A stretch of DNA of 64,000 bases, from positions 4,089,501 to 4,153,500 of the forward strand of contig NZ_CP029078.1 of NCBI RefSeq assembly GCF_005222485.1. The letters run 5' to 3'. Position 1 is the first letter of the stretch. Each line of letters opens with the position of its first letter. The stretch comes from Streptomyces griseoviridis (GTDB lineage: Bacteria > Actinomycetota > Actinomycetes > Streptomycetales > Streptomycetaceae). Made by a program: the position numbers and the translations under genes. Below the pieces are notes generated by a model, which did no database searches, was not told the DNA's origin, and saw only the letters and a program-made list of their open reading frames with translations. Shown in pieces: positions 1 to 8,991 of the stretch.

Positions 1-495
1 CCAGTAGGCGTCGACGGCGGCGACGTGCTTGGGGTCGGGCTCGCCACGCCAGCGGATCATGAAGCGTTCGGTGATGGAGCGGGCCTTGTCGATCTCGGTC
101 TGCGGGACCATCGGCACGCCCTGGCCGCGCGCCGACTGGGCGACGTAGGACAGGGCCATCACGGCGGCCCGCGCGAGGTCGTCGCGGGCCCGGTCGGCGT
201 CGATGTCGAGGAGCGGCCGCAGCCCCCAGACCGGGGCGAGCATGGCCAGCGCGGACTGGACGTCCACCCGCACGTCACCGGAGTGCACGGGGATCGGGAA
301 CGGTTCGGCGGGCGGCAGTCCCGGGTTGAAGGCGCCGTCGACGAGCAGTCCCCAGACGTGTCCGAAGTCGACGTGTCCGACGAGATCCTCGATGTCGACG
401 CCCCGGTACCGCAGGGCGCCGCCTTCCTTGTCGGGTTCGGCGATCTCCGTCTCGAAGGCGACGACTCCTTCGAGTCCGGGTACGAAGTCGGACAT
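1..495 (-). CDS. citA: Citrate synthase 2, N-terminal part (runs off the window)
   Basis: Citrate synthase condenses acetyl-CoA with oxaloacetate in the cytoplasm. The 165 visible residues begin MSDFVPGLEGVVAFETEIAE and continue through the Gly-Gly-Ala-Leu-Arg-Tyr-Arg-Gly-Val-Asp-Ile block, the small-domain start that is typical of actinobacterial citrate synthases. The catalytic His/Asp residues lie beyond base 1, so they cannot be checked. The start is an ATG with a GGAG-like ribosome site just upstream. The gene is divergent from pdxH, and the shared 146-bp gap holds two dyads built from GTGCC/GGCAC half-sites. I assign it as the second (CitA-type) citrate synthase from sequence feel only; plain citrate synthase or 2-methylcitrate synthase remains possible. 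Confidence 0.85.
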   Translation of the reverse strand, partial: MSDFVPGLEGVVAFETEIAEPDKEGGALRYRGVDIEDLVGHVDFGHVWGLLVDGAFNPGLPPAEPFPIPVHSGDVRVDVQSALAMLAPVWGLRPLLDIDADRARDDLARAAVMALSYVAQSARGQGVPMVPQTEIDKARSITERFMIRWRGEPDPKHVAAVDAYW

Positions 496-546
496 GCGGC
501 GGCTCCTCGTGGCGTGACGGCTCGGCCTCTCGCACGATATCCCCGA

Positions 547-583
547 GTGCCACCTTTGGGCACCCCTTGCGGCACTCAGTGCC
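547..583. promoter_or_regulatory. Two GTGCC/GGCAC dyads in the citA-pdxH divergent promoter
   Basis: GTGCC-N7-GGCAC at 547-563 is followed by the perfect palindrome GGCACTCAGTGCC at 571-583. Both share the same half-site and sit between the divergent starts of the citrate synthase gene and pdxH, so they look like tandem operators for one regulator. The regulator is unknown. The dyads are seen directly; the regulatory role is inferred. Confidence 0.45.
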
Positions 584-641
584 ACCCGAGGGAGGGGTGA
601 AGTGACCCCGTTCCGGGCCGCACATACGGCAAGATGATCGC

Positions 642-1319
642 GTGACCGACCCCGACGCCGTCCCCCGCGGCCCTCTCGATCCTTCCGTGATGCGCGCGCG
701 GTACTCGGCCGAGGGGCTGTCCGAGTCCGCGCTCGCCGCGACGCCGACCGAGCAGTTCGCCCGCTGGTTCGAACAGGTCGTGACCGGGGCGCGGCTCCAC
801 GAGCCGAACGCCATGGTCGTCTCGACGTCCGACGCGGAGGGCAGGATCAGCTCCCGCACGGTGCTGCTGAAGCAGTTCGACGCCGACGGCTTCGTCTTCT
901 ACACCAACTACGGCTCCCGCAAGGCCCGCGACCTGGCCCAGAACCCGCACGTCTCGCTGCTGTTCCCGTGGCACCCGGTGGCACGGCAGGTCATCGTGAC
1001 CGGGGTGGCGCGGCGCACCGGGCGCGACGAGACCGCCGCCTACTTCCGCACCCGCCCGCACGGCTCCCAGCTGGGCGCCTGGGCCAGCGCGCAGTCCTCG
1101 GTGATCGGCTCGCGCGCCACGCTGGACAGCGCCTACGCCGAACTGGCGGCCCGCTATCCGGAGGGCGAGCAGGTGCCTGTGCCGCCGCACTGGGGCGGGT
1201 TCCGGGTGGTGCCGAGCGCGGTGGAGTTCTGGCAGGGGCGGGAGAACCGGCTGCACGACCGGCTGCGGTACGTGCCCGCGGCGGACGGCGCCTGGCGCGT
1301 GGAGCGCCTCAGCCCCTGA
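642..1319 (+). CDS. pdxH: Pyridoxamine/pyridoxine 5'-phosphate oxidase
   Basis: PdxH is a cytoplasmic FMN enzyme that oxidises pyridoxamine 5'-phosphate or pyridoxine 5'-phosphate to pyridoxal 5'-phosphate, the last step of vitamin B6 salvage. The 225-residue product has the normal length. It shows the FMN-binding stretch [20 protein letters not shown] (about residues 70-90), the substrate-binding segment around [17 protein letters not shown], and the family C-terminus with [13 protein letters not shown] followed by a final WRVERLSP. The start is GTG. A CAAGAT element 8 bases before the GTG could be a -10 box, which would make the transcript leaderless. It is convergent with the TetR gene downstream. 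Confidence 0.95.
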   Translation: MTDPDAVPRGPLDPSVMRARYSAEGLSESALAATPTEQFARWFEQVVTGARLHEPNAMVVSTSDAEGRISSRTVLLKQFDADGFVFYTNYGSRKARDLAQNPHVSLLFPWHPVARQVIVTGVARRTGRDETAAYFRTRPHGSQLGAWASAQSSVIGSRATLDSAYAELAARYPEGEQVPVPPHWGGFRVVPSAVEFWQGRENRLHDRLRYVPAADGAWRVERLSP

Positions 1320-1392
1320 CCCTCGAGCCCTCACCCCCGGCCCCCGTCCCCCGGCCCGCGGTGAGGTCCGGGGCGGGTGGTGCCGGGGCCGG

Positions 1393-1998
1393 TCAGTCCG
1401 CCAGCTCCCGGTCCAGGATGTCCGCCCACTGCGCGACGACCCGGCCGCGCCTGGCGGTGTCGTCGGTGAGGAGGTGGGCGAGGCCGAGCCCCCGCGCCAT
1501 GTCCAGCAGGCCCTGGACGGTTTCGCGGACGCCCGGCCCGCTCTCGTCGGCGCCGAGCAGTTCGACGGCGGCCCGGTGGCTCTCCCGGCCGACGCGCGCC
1601 TCCAGCTCCGTCACCCGCGCGCCGAGCTGGTCCTCGTTCGAGGCGGCCACCCACAGGTGCAGGGCGGCCCGGAACAGCGGACCGGTGTAGAGGTCGACGA
1701 GGGCGGCGACGACGGCCCGCCGGTCACCGGCGGCGCCGTCCGGGAAGAGGGCGCGCAGGGCGGTGGAGCGTTCCTCGGCGACGTACTCGACGGCGGCCGT
1801 GAAGAGGTCCTCGCGGGTCGGGAAGTGGTGCTGGGCCGCGCCCCGGGAGACCCCGGCGCGCTCGGCGACGACGGAGACCGTGGAGCCCGCCCAGCCGTGT
1901 TCGGCGAGGCACGCGACGGCGGCCTCCAGCAGCCGCTGCCGGGTGGCCCGGCTGCGGTCCTGCTTGGGCGAGCGGTCGACTGCGGTCACAGCACCCAT
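1393..1998 (-). CDS. TetR/AcrR-family regulator at the end of the atu-like operon
   Basis: A DNA-binding repressor of about 200 residues. The N-terminal helix-turn-helix covers roughly residues 15-60 (RLLEAAVACLAEHGW, then VAERAGVSRGAAQHHFPTREDLF). The C-terminal ligand domain is not recognisable by eye. It is the last gene of the leftward catabolic operon, overlapping the enoyl-CoA hydratase stop. Two starts are possible: ATG at 1998 or GTG at 1989. The latter would reproduce the GTGA overlap used elsewhere in this operon. It probably represses the operon in response to an acyl-CoA or its precursor, and the likely target is the GCAAGC-N2-GCTTGC dyad at 11497-11510. That link is inference from gene position and operator shape. 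Confidence 0.85.
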   Translation of the reverse strand: MGAVTAVDRSPKQDRSRATRQRLLEAAVACLAEHGWAGSTVSVVAERAGVSRGAAQHHFPTREDLFTAAVEYVAEERSTALRALFPDGAAGDRRAVVAALVDLYTGPLFRAALHLWVAASNEDQLGARVTELEARVGRESHRAAVELLGADESGPGVRETVQGLLDMARGLGLAHLLTDDTARRGRVVAQWADILDRELAD

Positions 1999-2720
1999 GC
2001 GGGATCCCGTCGTTCTAGGAAGGCCGTCATCCCCTCGCGCGCGGGCGGTGACGAGAACAGCCGGCCCGAGAGCGCGGTGAGATCGGCCGCGTCCCGGTCG
2101 AAGGCTTCGAGCACCCTAGCCGTGAGCAGCTTCTTGGTCTCCGCGAGGGCCTGCGGTGCGGCTCGCCGCAGCCCGTCGAGGACGGGTCCGAGGACGGCGT
2201 CCACGTCGTCGCCCGCGGTGGTGAGCAGGCCGAGCCTGACGGCCTCGGCGGTGTCGAACCGCTCGCCGGTCAGACAGTGGCGGGCCAGGGCGCGCGGGTC
2301 GGCGCGGGGCAGCAGCGGCAGCGAGATGATCGCCGGGGCCACCCCGATGCGAACCTCGGTGAAGGCGAACGTGGCGGCGGTGCCCGCGGCGGCGATGTCG
2401 CAGGCGGCGAGCAGCCCGAGGCCGCCCGCCCTGACATGGCCGGTGACCCGGGCGACGACGGGCCTCGGCAGTTCGACGACGAGCCGCAGCAGCCGCACCA
2501 GGTCCTCGGGGGCGGGCGGGTCGCGCAGGTCGGCTCCGGCGCAGAAGGTGGTGCCGGTGTGGGTGAGGACGACGGCGCGCACGTCGTCGTCGTGCGCGCA
2601 CTCGGTGAGCGCGGCCGTCAACTCCCGCACCAGGGGCGCCGACAGGGCGTTGCGGGTGTCGGGGGAGTCGAGGCTGAGGGTCCGCACGCCGCGCGCGTGG
2701 GCGCGGCCGACGCCGCTCAC
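1986..2720 (-). CDS. Enoyl-CoA hydratase/isomerase (crotonase) family, AtuE/LiuC-like position
   Basis: The crotonase fold hydrates or isomerises enoyl-CoA esters in the cytoplasm. In the 244-residue product the CoA/oxyanion segment reads FCAGADLRD (about 62-70), followed by GHVRAGGLGLLAACD and FTEVRIGVAP. The second segment carries the Glu that matches the second catalytic Glu of crotonase. The first catalytic Glu position (GCEL in rat crotonase) appears as GLLA, so one of the two acids seems to be missing. The GTG start overlaps the upstream ligase stop as GTGA, which implies coupled translation. In the atu scheme it would hydrate the carboxylated enoyl-CoA. Isomerase or another crotonase chemistry is possible because of the lost Glu. 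Confidence 0.85.
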   Translation of the reverse strand: MSGVGRAHARGVRTLSLDSPDTRNALSAPLVRELTAALTECAHDDDVRAVVLTHTGTTFCAGADLRDPPAPEDLVRLLRLVVELPRPVVARVTGHVRAGGLGLLAACDIAAAGTAATFAFTEVRIGVAPAIISLPLLPRADPRALARHCLTGERFDTAEAVRLGLLTTAGDDVDAVLGPVLDGLRRAAPQALAETKKLLTARVLEAFDRDAADLTALSGRLFSSPPAREGMTAFLERRDPAWVL

Positions 2721-4279
2721 GCCCGGTCCCGCAGGACGCGGCGGAGGATCTTGCCGGTGGCGGCGCGCGGCACGGTGTCGACGAAGGTGACGGCGCGCAC
2801 CCGTTTGTAGGGGGCGACGCGTTCGGCGACGTACGTCATGACCTCCCCTTCGGAGAGGCCGGTGGCCGCGCGGACCACGTGGGCGTGCGGGATCTCGTCG
2901 CCGCGGTCGTCGAGGGCGCCGACGACGGCGGCGTCGGCGATGCCCGGGTGGGTGAGCAGGAGGGCCTCCAGTTCGGCGGGGGCCACCTGGTAGCCCTTGT
3001 ACTTGATGAGTTCCTTGACCCGGTCGACGACGAACAGCCAGCCGTCGGCGTCGACCCGGCCGACGTCCCCGGTGTGCAGCCAGCCGTCCGCGTCGAGGAT
3101 CGCGGCGGTGGCGTCGGGGCGGCCCAGGTAGCCCTTCATGACCTGGGGGCCGCGGATGAGGATCTCGCCGGTCTCGTCGACGCCGAGGTCGCGCGCGGGT
3201 CCTTCGAGGGGGACGACGCGCATCTCGGTGCCCGCGATGAGCTTGCCGACGGTGCCGGGCGGCGCGTGCTCCATGGCGTCGAGCGGGACGACGTGGGTGC
3301 CGGGGGAGAGTTCGGTCATGCCGTAGGCCTGGCCGACCGGCGGCAGGCCGAGCCGGTGGGCGCAGGCCGCGGCGAGGGTGGCGTCGAGGGGGGCGGCGGC
3401 GCTGAGGATGTAGCGCAGCGACGACAGGTCGTGGTCGGCGACCGCCGGGTGCTTGGCCAGCGCCAGGACGATCGGCGGGGCCACGTACAGGCCGGTGATG
3501 CGGTGGTTCTCGATGGCCGCGAGGAAGCTCTCCAGGTCGAAGCGGGGCAGGACGACGACGGTGGCGCCGGAGCGCAGCGGCGCGTTCATGAGGGCGGTCA
3601 GGCCGTAGATGTGGAAGAACGGCAGCACCGCGAGGATGCGCTCACCGGGTTCGACGCGCACCGAGGGCTCCAACTGGGCCAGGTTGGTGGCGATCTGGCG
3701 GTGGGTGAGCATCACGCCCTTGGGCAGTCCGGTGGTGCCTGAGGAGTACGGCAGGACCGCCACGTCGGTCACCGGGTCGAGGGTGACGTCGGGTTCCGGG
3801 TCCTGGCAGGCGAGCAGGTCGAGCAGGGAGCGGTGGCCCGGCGCGCGGTCGCAGACCAGGATCTCCCGTACCCCGCCCGCGAGTTCGGCGGCCCTGCGGG
3901 CGGTGTCGAGGAGCGGGGAGACGGTGACGATCCAGCGGGCGCCCGCGTCCCGCAGCTGGCCGGCGAACTCCTCGGCGGTGGCCAGTGGATGGACGGTGGT
4001 GACGGTGGCGCCCGCGCGGGTCGCCGCGTAGAACGCGGTCGGGAAGGCGATCGTGTTGGGGCTGTGCAGCGCGAGCACGTCCCCCTTGCGGACCCCGAGC
4101 GCGGCGAGCCCGGCGGCCACCCGCCGGTGGAAGCGGTCCAGTTGGGCGTAGGTGAGAGTGGTGCCGTCGGTGCCGTCGATCAGTGCGGGCCGCTCGCCGT
4201 ACTCGGCGGCCCGGCCCAGGACCGCTTCGTGGATGGGGAGTTCTACGGGCGGGACGTCGGCGTACTCGCTGCGGAACAC
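2717..4279 (-). CDS. AMP-forming acyl-CoA synthetase (4-coumarate-CoA-ligase-like)
   Basis: It activates a carboxylic acid to its CoA thioester through an acyl-adenylate. The 520-residue product has all the ANL-superfamily signatures: the phosphate loop YSSGTTGLPKGVM (about 178-190), YGMTELSPGT, the hinge HTGDVGRVDADGWLFVVDRV followed by KELIKYKGYQVAPAELE, and the catalytic-lysine block PRAATGKILRR near the C-terminus. The GTG start at 4279 was chosen because GGAGGA lies 4-9 bases upstream; an earlier GTG at 4297 lacks this. In this operon it would make the first CoA ester of the pathway (AtuH-like role). The true acid is unknown; the closest general family is 4-coumarate/medium-chain ligases. 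Confidence 0.9.
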   Translation of the reverse strand: MFRSEYADVPPVELPIHEAVLGRAAEYGERPALIDGTDGTTLTYAQLDRFHRRVAAGLAALGVRKGDVLALHSPNTIAFPTAFYAATRAGATVTTVHPLATAEEFAGQLRDAGARWIVTVSPLLDTARRAAELAGGVREILVCDRAPGHRSLLDLLACQDPEPDVTLDPVTDVAVLPYSSGTTGLPKGVMLTHRQIATNLAQLEPSVRVEPGERILAVLPFFHIYGLTALMNAPLRSGATVVVLPRFDLESFLAAIENHRITGLYVAPPIVLALAKHPAVADHDLSSLRYILSAAAPLDATLAAACAHRLGLPPVGQAYGMTELSPGTHVVPLDAMEHAPPGTVGKLIAGTEMRVVPLEGPARDLGVDETGEILIRGPQVMKGYLGRPDATAAILDADGWLHTGDVGRVDADGWLFVVDRVKELIKYKGYQVAPAELEALLLTHPGIADAAVVGALDDRGDEIPHAHVVRAATGLSEGEVMTYVAERVAPYKRVRAVTFVDTVPRAATGKILRRVLRDRA

Positions 4280-4307
4280 GGTTCCTCCTCGCACCACGCG
4301 GTGCCGG

Positions 4308-5468
4308 TCAGTACGACTTGGGCAGGCCGAGGCTCTGGTGGGAGACGTAGTTGAGGATCATCTCCCGGCTCACCGGGGCGATCCTGGCGACCCGGGCCGC
4401 GGTGATCAGGGAGGCGATCCCGAACTCGCGGGTGAGTCCGTTGCCGCCGAGGGTGTGCACGGCCTGGTCGACGGCGCGCACACACGCCTCCCCGGCCGCG
4501 TACTTGGCCATGTTGGCGGCCTCGCCGGCCCCGACGTCGTCGCCCGCGTCGTACAGCAGGGCCGCCTTCCGGGTCATCAGGCGGGCGAGTTCGAGTTCGA
4601 TGTGGGCCTGCGCGAGGGGGTGGGCGATGGCCTGGTGGGCGCCGATCGGGGTCTTCCACACGGTGCGTTCACGGGCGTACTCGACGGCCCGCCCGAGCGC
4701 GTAGCGGCCCATGCCGATCGCGAACGCGGCCGTCATCACACGCTCCGGGTTGAGTCCCGCGAACAGTTGGAGCAGTCCGGCGTCCTCGTCGCCGACGAGC
4801 GCCTCCTGCGGCAGCCGCACCTCGTCGAGGGTCAGCTCGAACTGCTTCTCCGCCGCGTTCAGTTCCATGTCGATGGGGCGCCGGGTGAAGCCGTCGGCGT
4901 CGCGCGGGACGATGAAGAGGCAGGGTTTGAGGGAGCCGGTGCGGGCGTCCTCGGTGCGGCCGACGATCAGGGTGGCGTCGGCGATGTCGACCCCGGAGAC
5001 GAACACCTTGCGGCCGGTGAGCAGCCAGTCCGCGCCGTCCCTGCGGGCGGTGGTGGTGATGCGGTGGCTGTTGGAGCCGGCGTCGGGCTCGGTGATGCCG
5101 AACGCCATCAGGCGGGTGCCGTCGGCGAGGGCGGGCAGCCACTCGTCCTTCTGCGCGTCGGTGCCGAACCGGGAGATCACCGTGCCGCAGATCGCCGGGG
5201 AGACGATCATCATCAGCAGCGGCGCCCCGACCGCGCCCAACTCCTCCAGGACGATGGAGAGTTCGGTGATGCCGGCGCCGCCACCGCCGTACCGCTCGGG
5301 GAGGTTGACGCCGATGTAGCCGAGGGCCGCCGCCTCCAGCCAGAGGTCCTTGGGGTAGCCGCCCTCCTCCTGGACGCGGGTGAGGTAGTCGCGGCCGTAG
5401 CGCCGCCCGAAGGCGGAGACCGCGGTGCGTAGTGCCTGGTGTTCGTCGGATTCCAGCAGGGTGGGCAT
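4308..5468 (-). CDS. Acyl-CoA dehydrogenase
   Basis: A flavoprotein that introduces an alpha,beta double bond into an acyl-CoA and passes electrons to ETF. The 386-residue length is standard. Family motifs are AFGITEPDAGSNSH (FAD/substrate loop, about 120-133), the middle beta-domain with WLLTGRKVFVSGVDIAD, and the C-terminal VHTLGGNGLTREFGIAS. The ATG start has AAGGAG directly upstream. It lies between the ligase and biotin carboxylase genes and matches AtuD (citronellyl-CoA dehydrogenase) or LiuA (isovaleryl-CoA dehydrogenase) by context. The sequence alone does not decide between them. Confidence 0.92.
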   Translation of the reverse strand: MPTLLESDEHQALRTAVSAFGRRYGRDYLTRVQEEGGYPKDLWLEAAALGYIGVNLPERYGGGGAGITELSIVLEELGAVGAPLLMMIVSPAICGTVISRFGTDAQKDEWLPALADGTRLMAFGITEPDAGSNSHRITTTARRDGADWLLTGRKVFVSGVDIADATLIVGRTEDARTGSLKPCLFIVPRDADGFTRRPIDMELNAAEKQFELTLDEVRLPQEALVGDEDAGLLQLFAGLNPERVMTAAFAIGMGRYALGRAVEYARERTVWKTPIGAHQAIAHPLAQAHIELELARLMTRKAALLYDAGDDVGAGEAANMAKYAAGEACVRAVDQAVHTLGGNGLTREFGIASLITAARVARIAPVSREMILNYVSHQSLGLPKSY

Positions 5469-5545
5469 GGGGCTCCTTGGGACGGGGGGACGGGTCTCGC
5501 GGTGCGGCGCCTTGCTCCTTGTGCGAGGGGGGAGGGCGTGGGCCG

Positions 5546-7387
5546 CTACCCGGGGCGGACCACCGCCAGCAGCGTGCCCACCGCCACCTGCCGGCCGGGG
5601 GCGACCTCGAGCGCGGTCAGCGTGCCCGTCACCGGGGCCGTGACGCGGTGTTCCATCTTCATCGCCTCGAGCCACAGCAGCGGCTCGCCCGCCTTCACCT
5701 CCACGCCGGGCGCCAGCCCCTCCGCCACCCGGACGACGGTGCCCGGCATCGGCGCCACCAGGGAGCCGGGGGCCAGCGGGGCGACCGGGTCGGGGAAGCG
5801 GGGCAGCGCGGTCAGGGCGGTGGCGTTCACCTGGACCCGGTCGCCGTACCTGGCCACCGCGAACCGCCGCCTGACGCCGTCGACTTCGAGGACGACGAGA
5901 GCGGCGTCGGCGTGGATCACCCGGACGCCGTCGGCGGCCAGGCCCTCCCGGGTGTGCCGGTAGTGGACCTCGTGCTCCTCGCCGTCGACCGCGTACCGCT
6001 TGGTCTGCGGCCCGGAGCCGAGGTTGCGCCAGCCGCCGAACCGGGAGCGGCCGTGGGCGTCGGCGAGGGCCGCCGCGAGCGGCGCGTACGGGTCGGGGTC
6101 GGGGGCGGTCAGGGCCGTCAGATGGCGGTCGTAGAACCCGGTGTCGAGGCGGCCCGAGGTGAACGCGTCATGGCGCAGGGACCGCACCAGCAGGTCGCGG
6201 TTGGTGACCGGGCCGTGGATCGTCGCCCGCTCCAGGGCGCCCGCCAGCGTGCGCAGCGCCTCCGCGCGGGTCGGGGCGTGCGCGATCACCTTGGCGAGCA
6301 TCGGGTCGTAGTGGACGCCGACGGTGTCGCCGTCGCCGTACCCGCTGTCCAGGCGGACGCCCTCGGGGACGGCGAGGCGGTGCAGGGTGCCGGTCTGCGG
6401 GGCCCAGTCGCGGGCCGGGTCCTCCGCGTAGAGGCGGGCCTCGACGGCGTGGCCGCGCGCGGGCGGTGGCGCGCTCTCCAGGGCCGCGCCCTCCGCGATC
6501 CGCAGTTGCAGCGCGACCAGGTCGATGCCGAACACGGCCTCGGTGACCGGGTGTTCGACCTGGAGGCGGGTGTTCATCTCCAGGAAGTGGGCGGTGTCGC
6601 CGTCGAGCAGGAACTCGACGGTGCCCGCGCCGACGTACGACACGGCGCGCGCCGCCCGCTCCGCGAACGCGCTGATCTCGTCGACGAGTTCGGCGCTCAG
6701 GCCGGGTGCGGGTGCCTCCTCGATCACCTTCTGGTGGCGGCGCTGGAGGGAGCAGTCGCGGGTGCCGAGGGTCCACACCGTGCCGTGGCCGTCGGCGAGG
6801 ATCTGCACCTCGACATGGCGGCCGCCCTCGACGTACGGCTCGACGAACACCTCGCCGTCCCCGAAGGCGCTCGCGGCCTCGGCGCGCGCCGCCGCCAGCG
6901 CGCCGTCCAGCTCCTCGACGCGGCGCACCACCCGCATGCCGCGCCCGCCGCCGCCCGCCGCCGCCTTCACCAGGACCGGCAGATCGGCGGCGGTGACACG
7001 GGTGAGGGGCGCGATGCCCAGCAGCTCCTTGGCGCGGGTCTTGGACGCCATCGCCTCGATCGCCTCGGGCGGCGGGCCGACCCAGACCAGGCCCGCGTCG
7101 AGGACGGCGCGGGCGAAGCCGGCGTTCTCGGAGAGGAAGCCGTAGCCGGGGTGGACGGCGTCGGCGCCCGCGGCGAGGGCCGCCCGCACGATCAGGTCGC
7201 CGCGCAGATACGTCTCGGCGGGGGTCGCGCCGGGCAGCCTGACCGCCAGGTCGGCCTCCCGGGTGTGCGGGGCGTCGGCGTCGGGGTCCGCGTGCACGGC
7301 GACCGTGCGGATGCCCGCCGCACGGCAGGTGCGGAAGACGCGGCGGGCTATCTCGCCCCGGTTGGCGACGAGCAGGGTGGAGATCAT
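5546..7387 (-). CDS. Biotin-dependent acyl-CoA carboxylase, biotin carboxylase/BCCP (alpha) subunit
   Basis: The alpha subunit carboxylates its own biotin with ATP and bicarbonate. In the 613-residue product the biotin-carboxylase N-domain starts STLLVANRGEIARRVFRT. The ATP-grasp glycine loop is KAAAGGGGRGMRVV (about 147-160), EMNTRLQVEHPVTEAVFGIDLV follows, and the C-terminal biotinyl domain carries the biotin lysine in LEAMKMEHRV (Lys near residue 576). It is slightly shorter than typical MccA/AtuF proteins (about 650-670). The start is the ATG of MISTLL, five bases after the carboxyltransferase stop. Together with the next gene upstream it forms a two-subunit methylcrotonyl-, geranyl- or related acyl-CoA carboxylase. 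Confidence 0.93.
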   Translation of the reverse strand: MISTLLVANRGEIARRVFRTCRAAGIRTVAVHADPDADAPHTREADLAVRLPGATPAETYLRGDLIVRAALAAGADAVHPGYGFLSENAGFARAVLDAGLVWVGPPPEAIEAMASKTRAKELLGIAPLTRVTAADLPVLVKAAAGGGGRGMRVVRRVEELDGALAAARAEAASAFGDGEVFVEPYVEGGRHVEVQILADGHGTVWTLGTRDCSLQRRHQKVIEEAPAPGLSAELVDEISAFAERAARAVSYVGAGTVEFLLDGDTAHFLEMNTRLQVEHPVTEAVFGIDLVALQLRIAEGAALESAPPPARGHAVEARLYAEDPARDWAPQTGTLHRLAVPEGVRLDSGYGDGDTVGVHYDPMLAKVIAHAPTRAEALRTLAGALERATIHGPVTNRDLLVRSLRHDAFTSGRLDTGFYDRHLTALTAPDPDPYAPLAAALADAHGRSRFGGWRNLGSGPQTKRYAVDGEEHEVHYRHTREGLAADGVRVIHADAALVVLEVDGVRRRFAVARYGDRVQVNATALTALPRFPDPVAPLAPGSLVAPMPGTVVRVAEGLAPGVEVKAGEPLLWLEAMKMEHRVTAPVTGTLTALEVAPGRQVAVGTLLAVVRPG

Positions 7388-7392
7388 GGGCC

Positions 7393-8991
7393 TCACATCC
7401 GGAAGACGCCGAAGCCGCCGCGCGCGCCCTCGTAGGGCGCGGTGTGCACGGCGGACAGGCACAGGCCGAGAACGGTGCGGGTGTCGCGCGGGTCGATGAC
7501 GCCGTCGTCGTAGAGCCGCCCGGACAGGAACATCGGCAGCGACTCCGACTCGATCTGCCGCTCCACCATGGCGCGCAGGGCGGCGTCCGCGTCGTCGTCG
7601 TACGGCTGCCCCTTCGCGAGCGCGGACTGGCGGGCGACGATCGACAGGACCCCGGCGAGCTGCTGCGGGCCCATGACGGCTGACTTGGCGCTGGGCCAGG
7701 AGAACAGGAAGCGCGGGTCGTAGGCGCGCCCGCACATGCCGTAGTGCCCGGCGCCGTAGGAGGCGCCCAGCAGGACGGACAGGTGCGGGACCCGGCTGTT
7801 GGCGACCGCGTTGATCATCATCGCGCCGTGTTTGATGATGCCGCCCTGCTCGTACTCCTTGCCGACCATGTAGCCGGTGGTGTTGTGCAGGAACAGCAGC
7901 GGGATGTCGCGCTGGTTGGCGAGCTGGATGAACTGGGCGGCCTTCTGCGACTCCTCGCTGAACAGCACGCCCTGCGCGTTGGCGAGGACGCCGACCGGGT
8001 AGCCGTGCAGGCGGGCCCAGCCGGTCGTCAGGCTGGTCCCGTACAGCGGCTTGAACGCGTCGAAGTCGGAGCCGTCGACGATCCTGGCGATCACCTCGCG
8101 CGGGTCGAAGGGCACCTTGAGGTCGCCGGGGACGATCCCGAGGAGTTCGTCGGGGTCGTACAGGGGCGGCTCGGCCGGACCCGGATCGCCGTACGCCTTG
8201 CGGTGGTTGAGGCGGGCCACCACCCGCCGCGCCTGGCGCAGCGCGTCCCGCTCGTCGACGGCGAAGTGGTCGGCGAGACCCGACACCCGCGCGTGCATCT
8301 CGGCGCCGCCGAGCGACTCGTCGTCGCTCTCCTCGCCGGTGGCCATCTTCACCAGCGGCGGCCCGCCGAGGAACACCTTGGCGCGCTCCTTGACCATGAT
8401 GACGTGGTCGGACATGCCGGGGATGTAGGCGCCGCCCGCCGTGGAGTTGCCGAAGACGACGGCGACGGTGGGGATGCCGGCCGCCGAGAGCCGGGTCAGA
8501 TCACGGAAGATGGCGCCGCCGGGGATGAAGATCTCTTTCTGGGACGGCAGATCGGCGCCGCCCGACTCGACGAGGCTCACGCAGGGCAGCCGGTTGGCGA
8601 GCGCGATGTCGTTGGCGCGCAGGGCCTTCTTCAGCGACCAGGGGTTGCTCGCGCCGCCGCGCACGGTCGGGTCGTTGGCGGTGATCAGGCACTCGACGCC
8701 CTCGACGACCCCGATGCCGGTGACGAGGGAGGCCCCGACGGTGTACTCGCTGCCCCAGGCGGCCAGCGGGGACAGTTCGAGGAACGGGGTGTCCGGGTCG
8801 AGGAGCAGCTCGATGCGCTCCCGGGCGAGCAACTTGCCGCGCTTGCGGTGCCGTTCGACGTATTTGACGCCGCCGCCCGCGAGCGCCTTGGCGTGCTCGG
8901 TGTCGAGGTCGGCGAGCTTGCCGAGCATGGCCGCGCGGTGGTCACGGTAGTCCTGTCCCGTGACGTCGAGCGCGGTGGGGAGGACGGTCAC
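7393..8991 (-). CDS. Acyl-CoA carboxylase, carboxyltransferase (beta) subunit, MCC/GCC-like
   Basis: It transfers CO2 from carboxybiotin to an acyl- or enoyl-CoA. The 532-residue product has the two crotonase-fold halves of AccD-type transferases: DPTVRGGASNPWSLKKALRA and VSLVESGGADLPSQ in the N-half; GVLANAQGVLFSEESQKAAQF, FLHNTTGYMVGKEYEQGG and GASYGAGHYGMCGRAYDPRF in the C-half. The last two are hallmark methylcrotonyl/geranyl-type segments. The loop after DLPSQ (KEIFIPGGAIFRDLTRLSA) differs from the FPDRDHFGRIFYNQA form I recall for methylcrotonyl-CoA carboxylases, so the substrate is open. The GTG start overlaps the upstream stop as GTGA. Confidence 0.93.
   Translation of the reverse strand: MTVLPTALDVTGQDYRDHRAAMLGKLADLDTEHAKALAGGGVKYVERHRKRGKLLARERIELLLDPDTPFLELSPLAAWGSEYTVGASLVTGIGVVEGVECLITANDPTVRGGASNPWSLKKALRANDIALANRLPCVSLVESGGADLPSQKEIFIPGGAIFRDLTRLSAAGIPTVAVVFGNSTAGGAYIPGMSDHVIMVKERAKVFLGGPPLVKMATGEESDDESLGGAEMHARVSGLADHFAVDERDALRQARRVVARLNHRKAYGDPGPAEPPLYDPDELLGIVPGDLKVPFDPREVIARIVDGSDFDAFKPLYGTSLTTGWARLHGYPVGVLANAQGVLFSEESQKAAQFIQLANQRDIPLLFLHNTTGYMVGKEYEQGGIIKHGAMMINAVANSRVPHLSVLLGASYGAGHYGMCGRAYDPRFLFSWPSAKSAVMGPQQLAGVLSIVARQSALAKGQPYDDDADAALRAMVERQIESESLPMFLSGRLYDDGVIDPRDTRTVLGLCLSAVHTAPYEGARGGFGVFRM

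Noticed and set aside
5432-7435. 667-codon rightward frame opposite the biotin carboxylase gene
   Set aside because: No motif, GC-skew artefact typical of high-GC genomes; the opposite strand has unmistakable ATP-grasp and biotinyl motifs.
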